A DNA stretch of 64,000 nucleotides from assembly GCF_030866825.1 (NCBI RefSeq), contig NZ_CP133020.1:310001-374000 (forward strand), given 5' to 3'. The DNA is from Rathayibacter sp. SW19 (GTDB lineage Bacteria; Actinomycetota; Actinomycetes; Actinomycetales; Microbacteriaceae). Below, piece after piece: positions 52,333-60,497 of the stretch (position 1 is the stretch's first letter; the number at the start of each line of letters is the position of its first letter). Below the pieces are notes generated by a model. The model was not told the origin of the DNA. It saw only the letters and a program-made list of their open reading frames with translations, and did no database searches. Both the position numbers and the translations under genes were made by a program.

Positions 52333-53136
52333 ATGAGTCAGTTTGACCTCAACGGCCGAATGGCCCTCGTGACGGGAGGCGCCCAAAACCTCGGCGCCGC
52401 TATCGCGAAAGCCCTCGCCGATGCCGGTGCATCAGTGGTCATCGGCGACCTGAAGGATGACGTGGGCGAGGCGACCGCAGCCTCGATGCGCGAAGCGGGG
52501 GCGAAAGCATCCTTTGTGCATCTCGACATCACCGACGAAGACAGTTGGAACGCGGCGATGCCGAAGGCGATCGCCGACCTCGGCGGTCTGGACATTCTGG
52601 TCAACAACGCGGGCATCGAGGTGACCGCGCTCTTGGCGGACTTCGACCCGGCGCAGTTGCGCACCATGCTCGACGTCAACGTCGTCGGCACCTCTCTCGG
52701 CATCAAGAACGCGTTCAACGCGATGAAGCCGGGCGGCGCGGCGGGCAAGGGTGGCGCCGTGATCAATATCGCGTCGGTGGCAGCGCTTATCGCCTTCCCG
52801 GCGCTTTCGGGCTATTCGGCCACGAAGTCGGCCGTCGATCGCATCACCCGCATCGCGGCGGCCGAATCGGGCGCGCTCGGCTACGGCGTTCGCGTGAACT
52901 GCATCTACCCGGGGCTGATCGCCAACGAGATGGGGCTCAAGCTGGCGACGGATGTCGTCGAGCTCGGTCTGTATCCAGACGTCCAGTCGGCGGTGAACGG
53001 CGTCGTCGGCCTGACACCGCTTGGTCACCTGGGCGAGCAGACCGACATGGCCAACGCTGTCGTTTTCCTGGCATCGGATGCCGCGAGCTTCGTAACCGGC
53101 ACCGGGCTCGCCGTCGACGGCGGAATGGGGTCATGA
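52333..53136 (+). CDS. SDR-family oxidoreductase
   Basis: A 267-residue classical short-chain dehydrogenase with VTGGAQNLGAA, NNAGIE, catalytic Ser (IASVAAL) and YSATK, and VDGGMGS at the end. An acidic residue after the second strand (VIGDLKDD) suggests NAD preference. GAGGAG precedes the ATG. It overlaps the next gene by 4 bases. With an acyl-CoA ligase downstream it may be a 3-hydroxyacyl-CoA or alcohol dehydrogenase. Confidence 0.87.
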   Translation: MSQFDLNGRMALVTGGAQNLGAAIAKALADAGASVVIGDLKDDVGEATAASMREAGAKASFVHLDITDEDSWNAAMPKAIADLGGLDILVNNAGIEVTALLADFDPAQLRTMLDVNVVGTSLGIKNAFNAMKPGGAAGKGGAVINIASVAALIAFPALSGYSATKSAVDRITRIAAAESGALGYGVRVNCIYPGLIANEMGLKLATDVVELGLYPDVQSAVNGVVGLTPLGHLGEQTDMANAVVFLASDAASFVTGTGLAVDGGMGS

Positions 53137-54263
53137 CCATGGCGACCACAAAGAAGCCCGTTGTCGTCTACGGCGTTTCCGGCTACACCGGCCGGCTCAT
53201 CGTCGAGTACTTGCGCGAGTTCAACGTGCCGTTCATCGCTGCCGGCCGCGACAAGGACCGCATCCAAGAGGTCGTCGACAAGGTGCCCGGCATCGAGACC
53301 GTGCCGCACGGGGTGATCCAGGTCGAGCATACAGTCGAGGCGCTCGCGGAACTCTTCGACGGAGCGAAGGTCGTCTGCAACACGGCGGGCCCGTTTATCA
53401 AGAACGGTGACACGGTCGTCGAGGCGGCACTGAATTCCGGATGCCATTACCTGGACACCACAGGGGAGCAAGACTGGGTGATGCACTGCGATGAGCACTG
53501 GGGCGAGCGTTTCGCGCAGAAGGCACTATTGCTTGCGCCGGGCGTCGCGCAGATGTACACGACCGGTGAGATCGCGGCGAACATCGCGCTCGAGGACACA
53601 ACTCTGGACACGCTGGACATCCTCGTGCTCTGGAGGGGCTTCCCGACCTATGCGTCGATGCAGACGATCTTCACGATCCTGAAGGCGAACCACTACTACC
53701 TGCAGCAGAACGAGTATGTGGAGTGGCCGCTGACAACGACCTTCACGGTCAATGTGCCCGGCCAGCACGAAACGGCGTTGGCCGTCCCATGGGGTGGCAC
53801 GTCGCATCCGGTCTGGTTCAAGCGGGACCCGCGGGTGGCGAACGTCAAGGTCGCCGGCGGCGTCATGGAGCGCGCGGTGATGGAGAATGTGATCGCAACG
53901 ACCAAGATGTTCGAGGAGCAGATCAGGCCGCTCGAGCCCGCAGCTCAGGAAGCGGCGCTGGCCGACATCGCGGCATCCGTGCAGGCGGGGATGCCGCCGC
54001 GTGAGAATCCTCGGATCAACAACTCGGTCGACTCCGTGCTCGCATCCGGTCCGCTCAGTCGTGCGCATGTCGTCATCCACGGCAACTCGAACTACAAGCA
54101 GACAGGCCTGCTGCAGGCGTATTCGGCGTACTCGCTGCTGCAGCAGGCACCGAAACGGGTCGGGTTCGCGTCTGCCTGCCAGGCGTTCGGGTACCGCGAA
54201 CTGCTCGGCCAGCTGCGCAGTTTCGGCCTCGTGCTGAATCCGTCCGTGACGCGGATCAACTGA
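53133..54263 (+). CDS. Saccharopine dehydrogenase-like NAD(P)-binding protein
   Basis: A 376-residue protein with an N-terminal Rossmann motif VVVYGVSGYTGRLIVEYL and the saccharopine-dehydrogenase-like continuation (VVCNTAGPFIKNGDTVVEAA, CHYLDTTGEQDWV). Members of this group include trans-acting enoyl reductases and poorly known oxidoreductases. The ATG overlaps the SDR stop. Its substrate is unknown; the operon suggests a CoA- or acid-linked intermediate. Confidence 0.8.
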   Translation: MTMATTKKPVVVYGVSGYTGRLIVEYLREFNVPFIAAGRDKDRIQEVVDKVPGIETVPHGVIQVEHTVEALAELFDGAKVVCNTAGPFIKNGDTVVEAALNSGCHYLDTTGEQDWVMHCDEHWGERFAQKALLLAPGVAQMYTTGEIAANIALEDTTLDTLDILVLWRGFPTYASMQTIFTILKANHYYLQQNEYVEWPLTTTFTVNVPGQHETALAVPWGGTSHPVWFKRDPRVANVKVAGGVMERAVMENVIATTKMFEEQIRPLEPAAQEAALADIAASVQAGMPPRENPRINNSVDSVLASGPLSRAHVVIHGNSNYKQTGLLQAYSAYSLLQQAPKRVGFASACQAFGYRELLGQLRSFGLVLNPSVTRIN

Positions 54264-54277
54264 AGGAGTCGGTGGTC

Positions 54278-54319
54278 GTGACTGAGAGCAGCCTGGTCAG
54301 GGCGCAGTCATGCGCCTGA
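54278..54319 (+). other. Possible 13-codon leader overlapping the ligase start
   Basis: A GTG at 54278, 8 bases after GAAGGAG, opens a 13-codon frame (VTESSLVRAQSCA) whose stop lies just inside the ligase gene. The ligase ATG itself has only a weak ribosome-binding site, so re-initiation after this frame may set its translation. Confidence 0.35.
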
Positions 54320-55935
54320 GTGACTATCTGGACAAGGGGGCGTCCCTGGGGGCGGACGCCCCCTGCTTCACCACGAACGGGCAATCGCTCTCGTACGCCG
54401 ACGTGCAGCAGTCGAGCGTCGACATCGCTGCGGCCCTGCGGGCGAGCGGAGTGGCTTCGGGTGACACCGTCGCGATCCTGTCGGCGAACGATCCCGTGGC
54501 CTTCGCGACCGTATTCGGCATCTCGCGAGTCGGTGCCGTTTGGAGCCCGATCAACCCGCGAAGTGAGGCGTCGGAGGATCGCGAACTGTTAGATCGGTTC
54601 GATTGCACGACGCTCATTTACCAGTCGAGTTTCACAGAGTTGGTGGCCACGATTCTGCCGGGATTGCCCAAGATCACCACCGTGGTGTGCTTGGACGGCC
54701 CGACCGAGCTCGGCGTCATGTTCGCTGACTGGATCGCGGCGGGCCGACCCGAGAGCGCAAGGCTAGCTGGTACAACGGCGGGCGGCGCATCCGCTGACGG
54801 CGCAACGGCGGGCCAGGCAACGGCGGGCGGCGCGACCGCTGAATCGGTGCGCGGCGAACTCGTCGACGATCTAGCGATGATTGTCGGCACCGGCGGCACG
54901 ACCGGCAAGCCGAAGGGGGTGATGCTCACAACCCGCAACCTCGAGACGATGACGGCGATCGTGCTGATGAGTTATCCGTTCCGCGGTCGCCCCGTCTATC
55001 TCGCATTGCCGCCGCTGACCCACGCGGCCGGTGTGCTGTGTTTTCCGATTCTCGCGCTGGGAGGCGAGATCGTCATCATGCCGAAGCCGGACATCCATGA
55101 GTGGGTCGACCTGGTCGAGCGGCATCACGTGACGCACGCGTTCCTGCCGCCGACGCTCATCTACATGTTGCTGGCAGACCCACTGCTCGATCAGCGCGAC
55201 CTCTCGTCGTTGCAGTGCTTCTGGTACGGCGCTGCGCCGATGTCAACCGCTCGCCTGGAGGAGGCGATCACTCGCATCGGCCCGGTGATGGCCCAGCTGT
55301 TCGGGCAGACCGAGGCGCCGATGATGATCTCGACGATGGCGCCTCGCGAACATTTCCAGGCGGATGGCACGCTCGATCGCGGCAGGCTCGCATCCGCCGG
55401 CCATGCCGCGCCCTTGGTAACGGTCGCGGTCATGGACGAGTCGGGAGCGATTCTCGAGTCGGGCGAACGCGGCGAGATCGTCATCCGCAGCGCGCTGGTG
55501 ATGGCCGGCTACTACAAGAATCCGGATGCGAGCGCCGAGGCTTCGAAGTTCGGCTGGCACCACACCGGCGACATCGGCTATGTGGATGCCGACGGCTACC
55601 TGTTCATCGTCGACCGCGCCAAGGACATGATCATCACCGGCGGATTCAATGTGTACTCGGCTGAAGTCGAGCAGTCGATCATGCGCTTTCCCGGCGTGCG
55701 GGATTGCGCGGTCGTCGGCCTGCCGGATGATAAGTGGGGCGAGCAGGTCACCGCCGTCGTCCAACCGGATGCCGACGCGCGCGTCGACACGGAACAGTTG
55801 CGCCTGTTCGTGCGGGGCGAGCTCGGCAGCGTCAAGGCGCCGAAGCAGATCGAGGTTTGGGCCAATCTGCCCCGCTCCAAAGTCGGCAAGGTTCTGAAGA
55901 GCGAGATCAAGGCGACGCTGCTGAAGTCACGCTGA
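54310..55935 (+). CDS. AMP-dependent acyl-CoA synthetase/ligase
   Basis: A 541-residue ANL-superfamily enzyme activating a carboxylic acid with ATP and CoA. Motifs are VGTGGTTGKPKGVML (P-loop, near residue 195), GQTEAPMMIS, HHTGDIGYVD, VDRAKDMIITGGFNVY and the C-terminal Lys in PRSKVGKVLK. Residues about 154-178 are a low-complexity Ala/Gly/Thr insertion built from ATAGG-like repeats, between the N-terminal subdomain and the P-loop. An in-frame stop at 54283 rules out a longer start. It is the last gene of the TetR-controlled operon; the acid is not identified. Confidence 0.9.
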   Translation: MRLSDYLDKGASLGADAPCFTTNGQSLSYADVQQSSVDIAAALRASGVASGDTVAILSANDPVAFATVFGISRVGAVWSPINPRSEASEDRELLDRFDCTTLIYQSSFTELVATILPGLPKITTVVCLDGPTELGVMFADWIAAGRPESARLAGTTAGGASADGATAGQATAGGATAESVRGELVDDLAMIVGTGGTTGKPKGVMLTTRNLETMTAIVLMSYPFRGRPVYLALPPLTHAAGVLCFPILALGGEIVIMPKPDIHEWVDLVERHHVTHAFLPPTLIYMLLADPLLDQRDLSSLQCFWYGAAPMSTARLEEAITRIGPVMAQLFGQTEAPMMISTMAPREHFQADGTLDRGRLASAGHAAPLVTVAVMDESGAILESGERGEIVIRSALVMAGYYKNPDASAEASKFGWHHTGDIGYVDADGYLFIVDRAKDMIITGGFNVYSAEVEQSIMRFPGVRDCAVVGLPDDKWGEQVTAVVQPDADARVDTEQLRLFVRGELGSVKAPKQIEVWANLPRSKVGKVLKSEIKATLLKSR

Positions 55936-56067
55936 ACACACGGTGGCACCGGAGGTATGTATGTCTGTTTCCCCGCCGGTTGCTTTTCTTGCGCTCGCCC
56001 AACCTCCTTGAAAACTAGCGGCTCGGCGAGCGATCGATGTGCCCGTTTTCCCTTGTTTCAAATCCGC

Positions 56068-56105
56068 CTTACACAAGGCGCATTTACTTACACAAGGCGC
56101 ATTTA
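56068..56105. repeat. Perfect 19-base tandem repeat
   Basis: CTTACACAAGGCGCATTTA occurs twice in direct tandem (56068-56086 and 56087-56105) in AT-richer DNA between the ligase and vapB. It may be an iteron-like or regulator-binding array. The rest of the 55936-56207 gap shows no gene. Confidence 0.8.
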
Positions 56106-56178
56106 ACATAGCGAAAACAGCGGCATAGTTCCCGAGGCGAATCCGTGATGCACGGCGGCGATAGGCCTTGAAATAACT

Positions 56179-56209
56179 ATAGGGAATCGACTGGTAGAGT
56201 GTTCCCTAT
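56179..56209. promoter_or_regulatory. Inverted repeat overlapping the vapB start (toxin-antitoxin operator)
   Basis: ATAGGGAA (56179-56186) and TTCCCTAT (56202-56209) form an 8-base inverted repeat with a 15-base spacer. The right arm includes the first two bases of the proposed vapB start codon. A possible -35, TTGAAA, lies at 56168-56173. Such sites are bound by AbrB-type antitoxins. Confidence 0.6.
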
Positions 56210-56444
56210 GGAGGTGACGATGGATTCGGTCGGGCGCATCGTAGTGCCCAAGGCGCTCCGCGACGCCCTCGGTCTTCACGCCGGCTCGACGGTAGACGTG
56301 TCTCGCTACGGTGCAGGGCTGCAGGTGGTTCCGGCCGGTCGCACCGCTCGACTTGTCGAAGAGTCTGGAGTGCTTGTCGCCGAATCCGGCATCGAGATCG
56401 ATGACGATGTTCTCTTCGGGCTCATAGACGCCGGGCGCCGGTGA
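56208..56444 (+). CDS. vapB: AbrB/VapB-type antitoxin
   Basis: A 78-residue swapped-hairpin AbrB-fold DNA-binding protein: MDSVGRIVVPKALRDALGL is the DNA-binding part, and the acidic C-terminus (ESGIEIDDDVLFGLIDAGRR) would bind the toxin. The start MEVTMDS at 56208 matches the usual length; an ATG at 56220 with GGAGG upstream is the alternative. The stop overlaps the vapC start (GTGA). Confidence 0.85.
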   Translation: MEVTMDSVGRIVVPKALRDALGLHAGSTVDVSRYGAGLQVVPAGRTARLVEESGVLVAESGIEIDDDVLFGLIDAGRR

Positions 56445-56854
56445 GTTCTCCAATCGCACTGGACACCAGCGTGGCCGTTCCGTTACTTGTCAGAAACCAC
56501 ACTGCGCACGCCCGGATCGTCCAGTGGTGGGATGGCCGCGAACTCTCTCTTTCGGGGCACGCGTTGGCGGAGACATACTCCGTGCTTACGCGGCTGCCAG
56601 GCGATGCGCGCCTCGCACCAACGGACGCCGCGCGCTTGCTTGCGACACGATTCAGTAGTCCATTGGTGCTGAAGACGAAGACTGCGGGTCACCTGGTTGA
56701 GGTTCTTGCCGCGCTGGCCATCGCCGGCGGAGCTGTCTATGACGCGATGGTGGCGCTTGCTGCGCTGGAGAACGACTTCACGCTCGCAACCCGCGACGCA
56801 CGAGCCAAGAGCACCTACGAAGCTGTCGGAGTGCGGTTCGAGATCGTCGGCTGA
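56441..56854 (+). CDS. vapC: VapC-type PIN-domain ribonuclease toxin
   Basis: A 137-residue PIN domain with the acidic active site: Asp in ALDTSVAVP near residue 8, Glu in HALAETYS, Asp in VYDAMVALAA and Asp in ATRDARA. PIN toxins cleave RNA when freed from VapB. The GTG start overlaps vapB. The pair sits between two catabolic operons unrelated to it, as is common for such modules. Confidence 0.9.
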   Translation: MSSPIALDTSVAVPLLVRNHTAHARIVQWWDGRELSLSGHALAETYSVLTRLPGDARLAPTDAARLLATRFSSPLVLKTKTAGHLVEVLAALAIAGGAVYDAMVALAALENDFTLATRDARAKSTYEAVGVRFEIVG

Positions 56855-56900
56855 TCCCACCCGCACCGCGCGCCACCGCTGAGCGAAGACGCAGCGGCCT

Positions 56901-56960
56901 GTGCGCCAGCTGCGGCGGCATGCGCCAGTTGAAGTGGCGCATCCGACACCGACTGGCGCA
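56901..56960. repeat. GCGCCAGTT palindromic repeat cluster, copy 2
   Basis: TGCGCCAGTT (56921-56930) and AAGTGGCGCA (56932-56941) form an inverted repeat with one mismatch; GTGCGCCAG (56901-56909) and ACTGGCGCA (56952-56960) flank it. It matches the cluster at 51360-51399 and lies between the convergent vapC and aldehyde dehydrogenase genes. Confidence 0.7.
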
Positions 56961-56971
56961 CGGCGCGGGGT

Positions 56972-58465
56972 TCAGCGCGCGGACGGAATCGCGAACGTGC
57001 CTGAGCGCTTTCCGGTGCGAATGTTGACCGACTTCAGTTCGGTGAATTCCTCGAACCCGGCCTCGCCCATCTCGCGGCCGATGCCGCTGGCCTTGTAGCC
57101 GCCGAACGGCATCTGCGGGGGAGCGTCGATCGTCGTGTTGGCATAGACCGTGCCGCTCTTCAGCCCCTTCGCCACGGTCAGCACCGTGTCGATGTTCTTG
57201 CTCCACACGCTGTTCGAGAGGCCGTAGTCGACGCTGTTGGCGAGCCGAACGGCATCCGCTTGGTCGGTGAAACGGGTCACCGTCAGCACTGGTCCGAAGA
57301 TCTCCTCGCGGAACGCGGATGCCGTTGCCGGCACATTGTCGATGACCGTCGGCTGCAAGAATTGACCGGCCCCGTACACACCACCAGTCAGGCGCTGCCC
57401 GCCGGTCACGACGTCTGCGCCCTGGCCTGGTGCGTCCTTGACGTAGGCGGTCACCTTGTTCAAATGCGCCGCGTGGATGAGCGCACCGATGTCCGTTGTG
57501 CGATCAAGCGGCTGCCCGACCTTGAGTGTCGCCGCACGTCGAGCAACCTCGGCGACGAAGTCGTTTGCAACCGACTTCTCGACCAGCAGCCGCGGCTGCG
57601 AGACGCAGCACTCACCGTTGTTGAAGTTCATGCCGAAGACGACGCCCGCGGCGGCATCCTCGAGATCGGCGTCGGCGAACACGAGGTTCGCAGCCTTGCC
57701 GCCCAGTTCGAGGGAGATCTTCTTCATGTTGCCCGCTGCTGCGGCAAGCACCTTCTTACCGGTAACCGTCGAGCCGGTGAACGACACCAGGTCGACCATC
57801 GGCGACTCGGTCAACGCCTGCCCGGCAGGGCCCGCACCCGAGACCATGTTCACGACGCCGTCCGGAACCCCGGCCTCCGCGACGAGCTTCATGATCTCCC
57901 ACGCGCTTGAGCTGGTGAACTCGCTCGGCTTCACCACGACGGTGCAGCCCGCGGCCAGCGCGAACGGCAACTTCTGGCACAGGATCAGTGCCGGGAAGTT
58001 CCACGGAATGATCAGGCCGACGACCCCGACCGGCTCGCGCAGTACGAGGCCGGTGAAATCCGACCCGTTGTTGGTGAAGGTCTTGCCCTGCATGTTCAGG
58101 GCGAGCGATGCCGCGTACCGGCACAACCCGGCAGCACCGCCGATGTCACCTTCGGCCAGGATGATGGGCTTGCCGCCCTCTTCGCTGTCCAGCCGGGCGA
58201 GCTTTGCGGCATCCCGGTCGATCAGGTCCGCGAGGCGATTCAGGATGATTGCCCGCTCCATGCCGCTCGTATGCGGCCAGGTGCCGGAATCGAACGCCGT
58301 GCGCGCGACACTGATGGCTCGCTCGACCGCCTCGACGCTCGTCGCGACCACCTGACTCACCACCTCGTCCGTGCCGGGCGCCCTGCGGTCGATGAGTTCG
58401 AGCCCCGCGGACTCGACGTAGTCGCCGTCGACGAAATTGCCGATGATGCGAGCGGATGCTGCCAT
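56972..58465 (-). CDS. NAD(P)-dependent aldehyde dehydrogenase
   Basis: A 497-residue aldehyde dehydrogenase with IIPWNFPALI, FTGSTVTGKK, the general-base Glu in LELGGKAAN and the catalytic Cys in NNGECCVSQ. Length and motifs match betaine/phenylacetaldehyde-type enzymes. AGGAGAATC precedes the ATG. It follows the Fe-alcohol dehydrogenase by 35 bases on the same strand, so an alcohol would be oxidised to an aldehyde and then an acid. Confidence 0.92.
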   Translation of the reverse strand: MAASARIIGNFVDGDYVESAGLELIDRRAPGTDEVVSQVVATSVEAVERAISVARTAFDSGTWPHTSGMERAIILNRLADLIDRDAAKLARLDSEEGGKPIILAEGDIGGAAGLCRYAASLALNMQGKTFTNNGSDFTGLVLREPVGVVGLIIPWNFPALILCQKLPFALAAGCTVVVKPSEFTSSSAWEIMKLVAEAGVPDGVVNMVSGAGPAGQALTESPMVDLVSFTGSTVTGKKVLAAAAGNMKKISLELGGKAANLVFADADLEDAAAGVVFGMNFNNGECCVSQPRLLVEKSVANDFVAEVARRAATLKVGQPLDRTTDIGALIHAAHLNKVTAYVKDAPGQGADVVTGGQRLTGGVYGAGQFLQPTVIDNVPATASAFREEIFGPVLTVTRFTDQADAVRLANSVDYGLSNSVWSKNIDTVLTVAKGLKSGTVYANTTIDAPPQMPFGGYKASGIGREMGEAGFEEFTELKSVNIRTGKRSGTFAIPSAR

Positions 58466-58500
58466 GATGATTCTCCTGATACTGCTTTCGGTGATATTGC

Positions 58501-59640
58501 CTAAAGCGCCTTGCGATACAACGCTTGAATGTCGTCGATGGTGACCTTGCGCGGATTGCCGGGCAGATCCGCCTGCACGAGCGCATCCGCTGCCAGCGCG
58601 TCGATGGCGTCAGCGGGAACTCCGACTTCGGAGAGTTTGCGCGGAACCCCGGTCTCCTTCGCGAGCCGATGCACTGCGGATGCCGCGCGCTCGGCCGCCT
58701 GCTCATCCGTGAGTCCGGTCGTGTCCTCGCCGAGCGCCCGCGCGATGCGCGCGAACCGGGCTGGGGACGAGGAGATGTTGAAGTCCATCACATAAGGAAG
58801 GAACAGCGCGTTGGCTGTTCCGTGGTGCACGCCGAAGTGAGCACCGATCGTGTTCGCGAGCGCATGCACGGCACCGAGCCCGGCGTCGTGGAACCCGATT
58901 CCGGCCATCGATGAGGCAACGAGCATGTTGTACAGCGCGTCTTCATCACCCTGCGAGGCCTTGACGAGGTTCGCCCCGATGATCTCGATCGCGCCGATGT
59001 TGATGGCATCCGTCACCGGGTTCGCGCCCTTCGCAACGTAAGCCTCGATGGCGTGAGTAAGCGCATCCATTCCGGTGGTGGCTGCGATGCGGCCGGGAAG
59101 GCCGGCGACCACGCGCCGGTCGAGCAGCGCGATCTTCACGAACATCAGGTCGGAGACGATCACCATCTTCACCTGCGTCTCCGGGTTCGTGATCACCGCG
59201 CCCTTGGTGACCTCGCTGCCGCTGCCGACGGTTGTCGGGATCGCGATCACCGGCAGCGGGGGTGTGCTGAACTTGTCCACGCCCTCGTAGTCGGCGATGG
59301 CCCCGCCGTTGGTGGCGAGGATCGCGATCGACTTGGCGACATCCATGCTCGACCCGCCACCGATCGCGACCATGATGTCGGCGCCCGCATCGATCCGAGC
59401 CTGATTGGCAGCGTTGACGGTCGCGATATCCGGATTGCCGACAACATCCGTGAAGGATGCGATCTCAAGGTTGCCTGTCTTCAGCACAGCAAGAACGCGG
59501 TCCAGGATGCCGGCCGCAACGATGCCCGGGTCGGTCACCACCAGCACCTTCGTTCCGAAACTCGCCAATTCGGAGGCGAGCTGTTCGAGGGCGCGGTCGC
59601 CCAGGATGAGGCGGGGCGGGGAGGAGAAGCGTTGGCTCAT
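58501..59640 (-). CDS. Iron-containing (group III) alcohol dehydrogenase
   Basis: A 379-residue Fe-dependent alcohol dehydrogenase. NAD is bound by VAIGGGSSMD; metal ligands are in GMDALTHAIEAY (Asp and His), GAVHALANTIG and GVHHGTANA. The family oxidises short diols, 4-hydroxybutyrate, lactaldehyde or simple alcohols. Its start overlaps the stop of the enoyl-CoA hydratase gene by one base (TGATG). It is third in the CoA-transferase, hydratase, alcohol dehydrogenase, aldehyde dehydrogenase operon. Confidence 0.92.
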   Translation of the reverse strand: MSQRFSSPPRLILGDRALEQLASELASFGTKVLVVTDPGIVAAGILDRVLAVLKTGNLEIASFTDVVGNPDIATVNAANQARIDAGADIMVAIGGGSSMDVAKSIAILATNGGAIADYEGVDKFSTPPLPVIAIPTTVGSGSEVTKGAVITNPETQVKMVIVSDLMFVKIALLDRRVVAGLPGRIAATTGMDALTHAIEAYVAKGANPVTDAINIGAIEIIGANLVKASQGDEDALYNMLVASSMAGIGFHDAGLGAVHALANTIGAHFGVHHGTANALFLPYVMDFNISSSPARFARIARALGEDTTGLTDEQAAERAASAVHRLAKETGVPRKLSEVGVPADAIDALAADALVQADLPGNPRKVTIDDIQALYRKAL

Positions 59641-60497
59641 CAGGATTCCTTCGTAGTTGCATCCGGTTGTTCAGCGGATGAGGTGGCTGGCTTGGCCTTC
59701 TTACGGTCGAAGAATGCTTGAACCGCGGCGCGCTGCTGCGGGCTGACGGAACACGTTCCGACGAGGGTGGCCTCCGTTTCGAGGCCGGCGGTGATCCCGT
59801 GCCGCACGCCGGCGTAAACGGCCTGCTTTGCCGCAGACACGGCGATGGCACTCCGCGCCGCGATGCGATCGGCGAGCGCGAGTGCTGCCGAGACCGGGTC
59901 GTCGGCGATGCTGTTAATGAGGCCGAGCTCGAGTGCACGCGCGGCGTCGACAGGGTCTCCCGTCACGATCAATTCGAGCGCGCGGCCTTCGCCGATCAGA
60001 GGCGGCAGCCGTTGGGTGCCGCCCCAACCCGGAATGTTGCCCAGTGTGATCTCCGGTTGTCCCAGTCGTGCGTGGGGAGCGGCGATGCGGATGTCGCAGG
60101 CCATTGCAAGCTCCAGCCCGCCGCCGAACGCGATCCCGTTGACGGCGGCGATGATCACCTGAGGTGCATCTTCCAGTGCATCGAACACCGACTGACCGCG
60201 GCGCATCTTCGCGATGGCCGTGGTTTCGGTCAGACCGACCAAGCCGTTGATATCGGCACCGGCACTGAACGTCGTGGAACCCGAACCGGTGAGCACCACT
60301 GCGATGGCAGATCCGTTGCGGCCGCCTGGATGCAGGCTCACGGCCAGATCGCCGATCGCGTCGATCAGCTCATCGCTGAGAGCGTTGCCCTTGCGGGGCC
60401 GATTGAGCGTGACAAGAAGCACGTCGTCCCGGCGTTCGACCAACAAGACGTCATCGGGCAACACGGGTGCAGCGGACAGCAGTGATTCCGACATCAT
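59640..60497 (-). CDS. Enoyl-CoA hydratase/isomerase family protein
   Basis: A 285-residue crotonase-fold protein. The oxyanion-hole segments are TFSAGADING and GIAFGGGLELAMACD; Glu residues in GQPEITLGNIPGWGG fit hydratase chemistry. It would add water to a 2-enoyl-CoA. The C-terminal 15 residues are a polar extension. It overlaps the CoA-transferase by 4 bases. Confidence 0.9.
   Translation of the reverse strand: MMSESLLSAAPVLPDDVLLVERRDDVLLVTLNRPRKGNALSDELIDAIGDLAVSLHPGGRNGSAIAVVLTGSGSTTFSAGADINGLVGLTETTAIAKMRRGQSVFDALEDAPQVIIAAVNGIAFGGGLELAMACDIRIAAPHARLGQPEITLGNIPGWGGTQRLPPLIGEGRALELIVTGDPVDAARALELGLINSIADDPVSAALALADRIAARSAIAVSAAKQAVYAGVRHGITAGLETEATLVGTCSVSPQQRAAVQAFFDRKKAKPATSSAEQPDATTKES

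Noticed and set aside
56068..56105. Tandem repeat considered as attachment site or IS terminal repeat
   Set aside because: Copies are adjacent and direct with no integrase, transposase or flanking duplication.
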